From Synechococcus sp. MED650 (GTDB taxonomy: Bacteria; Cyanobacteriota; Cyanobacteriia; PCC-6307; Cyanobiaceae): 5,126 bases of DNA. Under the pieces are notes generated by a model that was not told where the DNA came from, searched no databases, and was given only the letters and a program-made list of their open reading frames with translations. Shown here piece by piece: positions 1 through 4,781 of the stretch (positions are counted from its first letter, which is position 1; every line of letters starts with the position of its first letter). The position numbers and the translations under genes are program-made. Location: positions 6,689 to 11,814 of the forward strand of contig NZHI01000020.1 of assembly GCA_002691345.1 (NCBI GenBank), in the 5' to 3' direction.

Positions 1-699
1 CGCGATCAGTTGTCCTTCGGGAGCCGGTGCAGCACCGATGCTGCCGATCGCGGCCAGCACGTTCTGTTCAGCCAGAGCTCGGCTGACATCCCCCATCGTG
101 AGGTTGGTTTGCTTCAGCCGTTCGGGGTCGAGCCAGAGACGGAAGGACAGCTCAGTGGTGCCGAAAATCCGGACATCGCCCACGCCGGGAGTGCTGAGCA
201 GAGCGTCCCGGAGTGCCTGGTCAAGCCAGCCTCCGAGAAAGGTGGGGACATATTGATCCGGCGGATGACTGAAGCCGAGGATCATCAGGAGATCATCTGA
301 CGATCGACGCACCCGCAGACCCTGACGACTCACGGCCTGGGGAAGTCTTCGTGTGGCGAGGTTGACCTCGTTCTGAACTTTGATCGCGTTCAGCTCAGGG
401 TTGCCTTCGCTGAAGCGGAGACTGATGGTTGCTCCACCTTGCCGGCTGCTGGAGCTAATGCTTTCGAGCCCTTCGAGGCCATTCAGTTGCTGTTCCAGAA
501 CAGCGGTCACGCTCTGTTCCACCACCTCGGGTGAGGCTGCCGGAAACGTTGCGCTGACGCTCACACGAGTGGGAGCGAGCTGGGGCAGGTCTTCCACTCC
601 CAAGCCAACGAGTGCCGTGAGCCCTGCCAGCAGGATCAGCAGGCTGCAAACAATGGTGAACACCGGCCGCCGCAGGAACGGCTGGGAGATCGACCGCAC
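1..699 (-). CDS. RND-family efflux pump, N-terminal part (3' end outside window)
   Basis: Inner-membrane proton-driven exporter of the AcrB/MexB superfamily; 233 residues of a protein usually about 1,000 or more long. What I see: a short cytoplasmic start with the family signature QPFLRRPVFT (residues 6-15), a first membrane helix at about 14-33, then periplasmic porter-domain sequence. That includes EDLPQLAPTRVSVSATFPAA (36-55), FSEGNPELNAIKVQNEVNLA (96-115) and TPGVGDVRIFG (170-180), all aligning by eye with AcrB PN1/PN2. The proton-relay Asp residues of helix 4 lie beyond the window. The start is GTG at 699: an in-frame TGA lies at 709-711 and no ATG occurs before residue 139, so GTG is the only sensible choice, though no Shine-Dalgarno is visible. 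It follows psaL on the same strand but behind a terminator, and no periplasmic adaptor gene precedes it. The lack of obvious metal-site residues in this part leaves the substrate unknown. Confidence 0.93.
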   Translation of the reverse strand, partial: MRSISQPFLRRPVFTIVCSLLILLAGLTALVGLGVEDLPQLAPTRVSVSATFPAASPEVVEQSVTAVLEQQLNGLEGLESISSSSRQGGATISLRFSEGNPELNAIKVQNEVNLATRRLPQAVSRQGLRVRRSSDDLLMILGFSHPPDQYVPTFLGGWLDQALRDALLSTPGVGDVRIFGTTELSFRLWLDPERLKQTNLTMGDVSRALAEQNVLAAIGSIGAAPAPEGQLIA

Positions 700-735
700 C
701 GAGGCGATTCAGAGTTGCTGAAATCTTGGCAGCAG

Positions 736-773
736 AAAACCCCCGGTTGACCGATTGAAGGTCGTCCGGGGGT
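736..773 (-). terminator. Intrinsic terminator after psaL
   Basis: On the minus strand, starting 34 bases after the psaL stop codon, an 8-bp GC-rich stem (ACCCCCGG/CCGGGGGT, 739-746 with 766-773) encloses a second 4-bp stem (GACC/GGTC, 749-752 with 760-763) and a 7-base loop. The hairpin runs directly into TTTTC (736-739 read on the minus strand). This is a classic Rho-independent terminator and separates the psaI-psaL operon from the RND pump gene downstream. The stem is nearly symmetric, but the plus strand has no T-tract after it, so it should act mainly on minus-strand transcripts. Confidence 0.85.
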
Positions 774-806
774 CAGCGATTGGATTGGATCCAGAAAATC
801 AGGCGA

Positions 807-1298
807 TCAGCCGACGCTCCACACGCCTGCAGCAATCTTGAACAGCTCTTGAACGTGAACGGTGTTGCAGAGGAACCAGGCGAACACAGCGCCGCCGCAT
901 CCACCCAGCCAGAAGCCGCTGGTGAAGTCAGCCCAGCCGGTGCGGGTGAACAGATCTGCAGGGGGATTGGCGACAGTCACATCGGCTGGCGGGATGTTGG
1001 GCTGTTTGCCCGGCTGGTTGTACAGCAGGAAGAGCAGGCTGAGGATGTGAACGGCACCGATGGCGGCCAGCAGGCCAGCGGTCTGCTGGTATTCAGTGGC
1101 CCGCAGGGGACCGCAGATGGTGAAGGGGCCGTACAGCAAGTACCCGAAAGCAGCACCGGTCTCAAGACCACGGAAGTTTGGGGAAATGCCGGGGCGGTAC
1201 AGGGGCAGGTTGTTGATCAGGCCCTTGATGAAATACCCGCTGTTCACGGGTGTCGCGAGATTGCCGACGCAAGGATCAGCAGCAGGAGTGACGGTCAT
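807..1298 (-). CDS. psaL: Photosystem I reaction centre subunit XI (PsaL)
   Basis: Thylakoid membrane subunit that, in cyanobacteria, sits at the centre of the photosystem I trimer and holds monomers together while binding chlorophyll and carotenoid. The 163-residue product starts at ATG 1298. It shows the family hallmarks: [13 protein letters not shown] (8-20), [19 protein letters not shown] (28-46), a first membrane segment about 47-64 with GPF..GPLR, a second at about 72-93, and a C-terminal one with [18 protein letters not shown] (125-142). A hydrophilic stretch of about 30 residues (94-124) between the second and third helices is longer than in freshwater strains and fits picocyanobacteria. 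Oddity: the usual MAHGY motif reads AAFGY (49-53), so the conserved His is Phe51. The gene lies 43 bases after psaI on the same strand, probably one transcript, and is followed by a strong terminator. No clear ribosome binding site is seen. Confidence 0.97.
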   Translation of the reverse strand: MTVTPAADPCVGNLATPVNSGYFIKGLINNLPLYRPGISPNFRGLETGAAFGYLLYGPFTICGPLRATEYQQTAGLLAAIGAVHILSLLFLLYNQPGKQPNIPPADVTVANPPADLFTRTGWADFTSGFWLGGCGGAVFAWFLCNTVHVQELFKIAAGVWSVG

Positions 1299-1341
1299 TG
1301 GAAACGAATGCTGAGGGGTGAAGACGATCCGCAGGACGCGG

Positions 1342-1458
1342 TCACTCGGCAGCGGTGATCACTCGACCGACGAGGACGATGAACACTGCGGGGAAGACGA
1401 TTCCGGTGATGGGCACAAAAATCGCAGGCAGCCATGCAGCAGCGAAATCTCCAGTCAT
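1342..1458 (-). CDS. psaI: Photosystem I reaction centre subunit VIII (PsaI)
   Basis: Small single-helix thylakoid protein that packs against PsaL and supports photosystem I trimer assembly. The 38-residue product ([20 protein letters not shown]..., ending VGRVITAAE) has the family length, the conserved [18 protein letters not shown] core and one membrane helix covering about residues 9-31. The same frame stays open upstream to an ATG at 1533, but that would add 25 charged and proline-rich residues absent from the family, so the ATG at 1458 is chosen. No strong Shine-Dalgarno is visible before it. The gene precedes psaL by 43 bases and is divergent from a HEAT-like gene; the 90 bases between the divergent starts must hold its promoter. 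Pairing of psaI with psaL is common in cyanobacteria and matches their contact in the complex. Confidence 0.95.
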   Translation of the reverse strand: MTGDFAAAWLPAIFVPITGIVFPAVFIVLVGRVITAAE

Positions 1459-1482
1459 GTCGAGGCCAAAAGCTTCGCAGCT

Positions 1483-1488
1483 ACTGTA
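1483..1488 (-). promoter_or_regulatory. Possible -10 element for psaI-psaL
   Basis: Read on the minus strand, TACAGT sits about 25 bases upstream of the psaI start and resembles a -10 hexamer, giving a leader of roughly 15-20 bases. No convincing -35 box is found at the right distance; the region instead contains a short CGGCC/GGCCG inverted repeat (1505-1509 with 1517-1521). This is a weak motif call only. Confidence 0.22.
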
Positions 1489-1548
1489 GGGAGCACTGTT
1501 CTGACGGCCTCCTTTCGGCCGCCACGGCGACATAAAAGTTCAATCCGC

Positions 1549-2013
1549 ATGCAGAACGTTCTCCTCCCTGGTGCCGTTGTCCTGCTGACGGTGGTGCTCT
1601 GGCTGCGGGGAAAGCCGGCAAAGCCGATGCTCAGCAGCACTGATGCCAGTGTCGTGGCACAGCTCAACCGTGCTCAGCTTGAGCTGGTCACTGGTCCGGA
1701 TCCCTCAACCGATTCCACCGCGTCAGCCGGTGACACCTGGATTGCCCCCCAAACCCAGAAGGACAGGCTTGCTCTTCAACATCAGCTGCGCGCTGCCATG
1801 AATGGGGGTCCTGAAGCCAGGCTTCAGGCTGTTCGCATCGCTTCGCATTGGAGGCATCGGTGCGTGCTGCCTCTTCTCCGCCAAGCGTTGAGGGATACGG
1901 ATGCACGGGTGGTGGAACTGGCGGCTGCGGCGATTGAGCCTTACCGGGGCCGCCCTGGGCCTGTGTCCACTCAGGTGGCCCGCCCGCCCCGCAATGTTTC
2001 ACGGATGCGATAA
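1549..2013 (+). CDS. Small membrane-anchored protein with HEAT-like helices
   Basis: Function unknown; I recognise the protein only at the domain level. The 154-residue product from ATG 1549 starts with a hydrophobic segment (about residues 3-19, PGAVVLLTVVLW), likely a membrane anchor or uncleaved signal. A polar Ser/Thr/Asp-rich linker (about 28-63) follows, then amphipathic helices at about 71-133. The segment PEARLQAVRIASHWRHRCVLPLLRQALRDTDARVVELAAAAI has the two-helix rhythm and the D-x-D-x-R-V-x-x-x-A-A turn of a HEAT repeat, usually a protein-protein interaction surface. The C-terminal tail is basic and proline-rich. An ATG at 1318 in the same frame would overlap psaI and add a low-complexity acidic stretch, so it is rejected. 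The gene is divergent from psaI by 90 bases and its last 43 bases overlap the end of the opposing glycosyltransferase gene. It is too short to be a phycobilin lyase of the HEAT type. Confidence 0.75.
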   Translation: MQNVLLPGAVVLLTVVLWLRGKPAKPMLSSTDASVVAQLNRAQLELVTGPDPSTDSTASAGDTWIAPQTQKDRLALQHQLRAAMNGGPEARLQAVRIASHWRHRCVLPLLRQALRDTDARVVELAAAAIEPYRGRPGPVSTQVARPPRNVSRMR

Positions 2014-2933
2014 ATCGGTCGATCCTGGCTTTCGTGATAAGTGCGGATCAGCAGCTCGCCGAGAAGCCCAAAGCAGAACAGCTGAATCCCCGCGAGCCCC
2101 AGAACCACGGCCAGCGTGAGGAGGGGCCGGTTGGCGATGTCTCCTCCCATCACCTTCACAGCGAGCAAGTAGGTGCTGGCGATCAAGCTGCCGGCAATGG
2201 CCATCAGCCCACCAAAGCCGAACACATACATCGGCCTGGTGAGGAAGCGCTTCATGAACCACACCGTCAGGAGGTCCATCAGCACTCTGAAGGTGCGGTC
2301 AATGCCGTACTTGCTGCTGCCGAATTGCCGCGCGCGGTGGTTCACCTTCACCTCGGTGATCCGTGCTCCCTCGATGAAGGCCAGTGCTGGCAGAAAACGG
2401 TGGAGTTCTCCATAAAGGCGCATGTCCGCCAGAACTTCCCGTCGGTAGGCCTTGAGGGAACATCCGTAGTCGTGCAGCTTCACGCCGGTGACGCGTCCGA
2501 TCAGCCGGTTGGCAATTTTGGACGGCAGCTTGCGCTGTAGTGCTGCATCCTGGCGCTGATGGCGCCAGCCACTCACCAGGTCGTAGCCCTCCCGCAGCTT
2601 GCTCAGCAGCATCGGGATGTCGGCTGGGTCGTTCTGCAGGTCGCCATCGAGGCTCACGATCACCTCGCCCTGGGCAACATCGAACCCCGCTGCCATTGCT
2701 GCGGTTTGGCCGTAGTTCTTGCGGAGCAGAACGGCCACCAATTCGGGCACCTGGCCGCTCAGCTCAGAGAGCACCTCCGCGGAGCGATCACTGGATCCAT
2801 CGTTCACGAGAACCAGCTCAAAGTGCTCGCCACTGGGACGTAGGGCTTCGGTGAGCTGCTGCACCAGATGGGGCAGGCTTTCCTCCTCGTTGTAGAGCGG
2901 CACCACCACCGAGAGGTCCAGGGGTGCGGTCAT
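1971..2933 (-). CDS. Family 2 glycosyltransferase, polyprenyl-phosphate type (GtrB/DPM1-like)
   Basis: Predicted to transfer a sugar from a nucleotide donor to a polyprenyl phosphate on the cytoplasmic face of the membrane, supplying a lipid-linked sugar for envelope glycosylation. The 320-residue product has a GT-A domain: VVVPLYNEEESLPHL (9-23), VNDGSSD (43-49), RKNYGQTAAMAAGFDVAQGE (71-90), LDGDLQNDP with the metal-binding Asp pair (95-103), SGWRHQRQD (121-129), DYGCSLKAYRR (155-165) and GELHRFLPAL (175-184). Two C-terminal membrane helices follow at about 235-259 and 270-296. Length and the two-helix tail match GtrB-type enzymes (Synechocystis GtrB is the structural model I recall). Sugar and acceptor cannot be read from sequence. 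The start ATG at 2933 lies 48 bases after the stop of the NlpC/P60 gene on the same strand, so the two may be co-transcribed. Its 3' end overlaps the convergent HEAT-like gene, with no terminator seen. Confidence 0.93.
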   Translation of the reverse strand: MTAPLDLSVVVPLYNEEESLPHLVQQLTEALRPSGEHFELVLVNDGSSDRSAEVLSELSGQVPELVAVLLRKNYGQTAAMAAGFDVAQGEVIVSLDGDLQNDPADIPMLLSKLREGYDLVSGWRHQRQDAALQRKLPSKIANRLIGRVTGVKLHDYGCSLKAYRREVLADMRLYGELHRFLPALAFIEGARITEVKVNHRARQFGSSKYGIDRTFRVLMDLLTVWFMKRFLTRPMYVFGFGGLMAIAGSLIASTYLLAVKVMGGDIANRPLLTLAVVLGLAGIQLFCFGLLGELLIRTYHESQDRPIYRIRETLRGGRAT

Positions 2934-2978
2934 GCCGGTAGTGACGGAATCCGGTCAACTTAATCGGGGCTTGATCGG

Positions 2979-2992
2979 AGCTCAGCTGAGCT
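2979..2992. repeat. 14-bp perfect palindrome at the NlpC/P60 stop codon
   Basis: AGCTCAGCTGAGCT is its own reverse complement and spans the TGA stop of the NlpC/P60 gene, 41 bases before the glycosyltransferase start. No T-tract follows on either strand, so it is not a standard terminator. It could be a weak regulatory dyad or coincidence. Confidence 0.5.
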
Positions 2993-3710
2993 GACTGCCG
3001 TCATGGCAGCGCACCACGCGCCCTGCTCCGCGAAGTTCTCTGCGGTAATGGCGTGCCACGGGATGGGCATCCTGGGGATGAAGACTGTCGATGCCGATGC
3101 CATTGCGGCCGTGCTCCCGGCCGGAACTGTGGCGGTAATAGCCCCCGCCGAGATGGATTCCCACATGGGTGCATCGCCGGGCTGAACCGAAGAAAATCAG
3201 ATCCCCCGGCCGCAGCAGCCCCAGCGCGCCGACGGTGACAGCCACCGGTTGGCAGAAACGTTCCTGTTGGTAAGCGTCCCGGGGAATCCAGATGCCCTGG
3301 CTGGCAAAGGCCATCTGCATCAAGCCGGAACAGTCCATATCCGGCTCGGTGGTGCCGCCCCAGAGATAGCGGTTCACCTGCTGCTCGGCGCGCGCGCTCC
3401 AGCTCTGCACCGCTGGCAGTCGCCGTTGGATCTCTGCCTCCGTGAGCTGGGGTGGTCGCCATGGAATGCACTGTTTGGCCTGACCGAGAAGCTCGTCGAT
3501 GGGGACCCAACATCGGTAGCCATCCTCCAGAAGCTGGACCTGTAGACGGCACCTGTCGCGACCGAGAAGCTGAAACCGTCTGCCAGGGCAGGCCTGGGTT
3601 GTGAGGCTGTTCCCTGTGGATCGCGCAAAACCATTGATGCTGCTGAGCAGTTGCCAGGTGCTGCCGGGCGTCATCAGGTCTGGGGCCAGCAGTGTGCTTA
3701 ACGTCGCCAT
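2982..3710 (-). CDS. SH3b + NlpC/P60 cysteine peptidase, murein peptide hydrolase
   Basis: Predicted gamma-D-glutamyl-L-diamino-acid endopeptidase that cuts peptidoglycan stem peptides. The 242-residue product has an N-terminal SH3-like region (about 15-75, with FQLLGRDRCRLQVQLLEDGY and CWVPIDEL) and a C-terminal NlpC/P60 domain (about 100-235). The latter shows YLWGG (115-119), the nucleophile Cys127 in DCSG, RPGDLIFFG (167-175), the catalytic His182 in THVGIHLGGG and a likely third residue His194 in YYRHSSG. This order matches the Anabaena/Nostoc enzymes of known structure (AvPCP/NpPCP), which act on murein peptides with a free N-terminal L-Ala. I see no signal peptide or membrane helix, so a cytoplasmic recycling role is possible. 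The start ATG at 3710 is chosen because the open frame upstream is the antisense of the serine hydrolase gene; a purine-rich GGAAAG lies about 8-14 bases before it. It is divergent from the serine hydrolase, with 17 bases between starts. Confidence 0.9.
   Translation of the reverse strand: MATLSTLLAPDLMTPGSTWQLLSSINGFARSTGNSLTTQACPGRRFQLLGRDRCRLQVQLLEDGYRCWVPIDELLGQAKQCIPWRPPQLTEAEIQRRLPAVQSWSARAEQQVNRYLWGGTTEPDMDCSGLMQMAFASQGIWIPRDAYQQERFCQPVAVTVGALGLLRPGDLIFFGSARRCTHVGIHLGGGYYRHSSGREHGRNGIGIDSLHPQDAHPVARHYRRELRGAGRVVRCHDGSQLS
3587..3601 (+). repeat. 15-bp direct repeat, copy 1
   Basis: GGCAGGCCTGGGTTG, identical to a second copy at 3800-3814. This copy lies inside the NlpC/P60 coding region, about 110 bases from its start. 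The core CAGGCCTG is palindromic. The two copies encode unrelated residues on opposite strands (TTQACPG here), so shared protein sequence does not explain the match. Confidence 0.6.
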
Positions 3711-3727
3711 GGCCTGAACTTTCCGCC

Positions 3728-4633
3728 ATGGCGTTCTACCGTCCCGACCCCGCAATGGCGGCCCGGCTTGAGTCGGCTCTGGATGCGTTGGATGCAGAAG
3801 GCAGGCCTGGGTTGCGCAATTCTGTTTCTGTGACCTGGGTTCACTATTCGGATGCCGCCCCCGAAGCGGGCCAGGGGATTGGTGCAGCCTGGAATCCGAA
3901 CAAAGTGCTTTATCCCGCCAGTGTGGTGAAGCTCTTCTACGCAGTTGCTGCAGAACAGTGGCTCCAGAGGGATCTGATTCCTGAGAGTGACGAGCTGCGC
4001 CGTGCTTTGAGAGACATGATCGCCGACTCCAGCAACGACGCCACTGGCTTCGTCGTGGATCTGCTGACAGGAACAACGAGTGGTCCTGATCTGCAGGGCG
4101 ACCGCTGGAAGCGATGGAAACAGCAGCGGTTTCTCGTTAATGATTGGATTCAGGGGCTTGGCTGGCCTGAGCTTGATGCCATCAACTGCTGCCAGAAAAC
4201 CTGGGGCGATGGACCTTATGGCCGAGATAAAGCGTTTTATGGAGCGGACAACTCCAATCGCAATGCGTTGACCACAGCTGCCACGGCGCGAATGCTTGAG
4301 GCGGTGATGACAGGAAGTGTTGTCTCGCCACCGGCCTGCCGCCGACTTCAGGCCCTTTTGGATCGCTCTCTTGATCCCGAACAGCGTCGGGCGGATCCGG
4401 AGAATCAGGTGGATGGATTTCTTGGGGAAGGCTTGTCCAGTGATGCGCGGCTTTGGAGCAAGGCCGGCTGGATGAGCCAGGCACGCCATGATGCCGCCTG
4501 GTTTCAGAGGCCCGATCAACCACCGAGGATGTTGGTGGTTTTTGCTTCGGGGCCCGACAGAGCGAAGGATGAAAACCTTCTTCCTGAACTGGCGCGTCTA
4601 CTGAACGAAGAGAGCTCTGAAGAGCCGAACTAA
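3728..4633 (+). CDS. Serine hydrolase, class A beta-lactamase / penicillin-binding protein fold
   Basis: Probable active-site serine enzyme of the beta-lactamase/D,D-peptidase superfamily; substrate not known. The 301-residue product carries Ser65-x-x-Lys68 in YPASVVKLFY (62-71), the second motif S-S-N (101-103) in ADSSNDATGFVVDLL, and a third motif Lys245-Ala-Gly in WSKAGWMSQARHDAAWF. The family usually has KTG or KSG there. The region GLGWPELDAI (143-152) sits where class A enzymes carry the omega loop, but the general-base Glu of W-E-P-E-L-N has no obvious counterpart, which argues against true beta-lactamase activity. No signal peptide is present: the start MAFYRPDPAMAARLESALDA is soluble. 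The ATG at 3728 is favoured over an in-frame ATG at 3692, which would overlap the divergent peptidase gene and still add no leader. Its 3' end faces a tRNA-Ser gene 22 bases away. An esterase or a murein-peptide carboxypeptidase are alternatives. Confidence 0.87.
   Translation: MAFYRPDPAMAARLESALDALDAEGRPGLRNSVSVTWVHYSDAAPEAGQGIGAAWNPNKVLYPASVVKLFYAVAAEQWLQRDLIPESDELRRALRDMIADSSNDATGFVVDLLTGTTSGPDLQGDRWKRWKQQRFLVNDWIQGLGWPELDAINCCQKTWGDGPYGRDKAFYGADNSNRNALTTAATARMLEAVMTGSVVSPPACRRLQALLDRSLDPEQRRADPENQVDGFLGEGLSSDARLWSKAGWMSQARHDAAWFQRPDQPPRMLVVFASGPDRAKDENLLPELARLLNEESSEEPN
3800..3814 (+). repeat. 15-bp direct repeat, copy 2
   Basis: Second copy of GGCAGGCCTGGGTTG, identical to 3587-3601, inside the serine hydrolase coding region about 72 bases after its start (encoding GRPGL). 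The pair brackets the divergent start region. Confidence 0.6.
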
Positions 4634-4644
4634 GTCAGTGACTT
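4632..4644. repeat. Short dyad between serine hydrolase and tRNA-Ser
   Basis: AAGTCA G TGACTT is a perfect 6-bp inverted repeat with a one-base centre. It begins within the serine hydrolase stop codon and lies just past the 3' end of the convergent tRNA. The loop is too small for a normal hairpin and there is no T-tract, so it is not called a terminator; a cruciform or protein site is conceivable. Confidence 0.35.
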
Positions 4645-4655
4645 GGAATTGGGAA

Positions 4656-4744
4656 CGGAGAGGGAGGGATTCGAACCCTCGACAGGAGTTGCCTCCTGTA
4701 ACTCCTTAGCAGGGAGCCGCTTTCAACCACTCAGCCACCTCTCC
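4656..4744 (-). tRNA. tRNA-Ser, anticodon GCU
   Basis: Reads AGC/AGU serine codons. On the minus strand the 7-bp acceptor stem GGAGAGG/CCTCTCC is perfect (4738-4744 with 4657-4663) and the discriminator is G (complement of C4656), as expected for serine. The D arm reads GGCTGAGTGGTTGAAAGC. The anticodon loop CTGCTAA (4712-4706) places GCT at 4710-4708. The long class II variable arm is ACAGGAG/CTCCTGT with a 4-base loop (4682-4699). The T arm is GAGGG-TTCGAAT-CCCTC. The 89-base length fits serine tRNAs. The CCA end is not encoded. It lies 37 bases after the alanine racemase stop on the same strand, so its promoter is in that gap or inside alr, or it is processed from readthrough. No T-tract terminator is seen downstream. 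Confidence 0.98.
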
Positions 4745-4773
4745 AGCAGCGCAACCAGACTACCAACTGCTGG
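4743..4773. repeat. Inverted repeat between alr and the tRNA-Ser 5' end
   Basis: CCAGCAG (4743-4749) and CTGCTGG (4767-4773) form a perfect 7-bp inverted repeat with a 17-base loop. Its left arm includes the first two bases of the tRNA (minus-strand GG). In an alr readthrough transcript this pairing could compete with or flank the mature 5' end. There is no T-tract, so it is not a standard terminator for alr. Confidence 0.4.
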
Positions 4774-4781
4774 GCGCCTGG

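Noticed and set aside
10..300. Plus-strand open frame in the left end
   Set aside because: The minus strand encodes unbroken RND-pump sequence matching AcrB motifs throughout, so this is a shadow frame.
780..1358. Plus-strand open frame of 192 codons
   Set aside because: It is antisense to psaL and part of psaI, which are certain genes; its product has no recognisable fold and reflects GC-rich codon bias on the opposite strand.
1318..1548. N-terminal extension of the HEAT-like protein
   Set aside because: It would overlap psaI on the opposite strand and yields an acidic, Asp/Ser/His-rich stretch with no match to the rest of the protein.
1957..1981. Hairpin at the HEAT-like/glycosyltransferase 3' junction as a bidirectional terminator
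   Set aside because: The stem needs a 3-base bulge and has no T-tract on either strand.
2034..2540. Plus-strand open frame of 168 codons
   Set aside because: Antisense to the glycosyltransferase; the sequence is low in hydrophobic structure and rich in Glu/Gln/His, typical of shadow frames.
3711..4076. N-terminal extension of the NlpC/P60 frame to an ATG at 4076
   Set aside because: The extra 122 residues are antisense to the serine hydrolase, Arg/Ser/Pro-rich and unlike any leader; family length fits the ATG at 3710.
3698..4519. Minus-strand open frame of 273 codons
   Set aside because: It lies wholly opposite the serine hydrolase gene, whose motifs are clear; the antisense protein shows no domain.
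4656..4744. tRNA-Ser as an attachment site for an integrated element
   Set aside because: No integrase, no duplicated tRNA 3' end and no foreign gene content are seen within the window; both flanking genes look like core genes.
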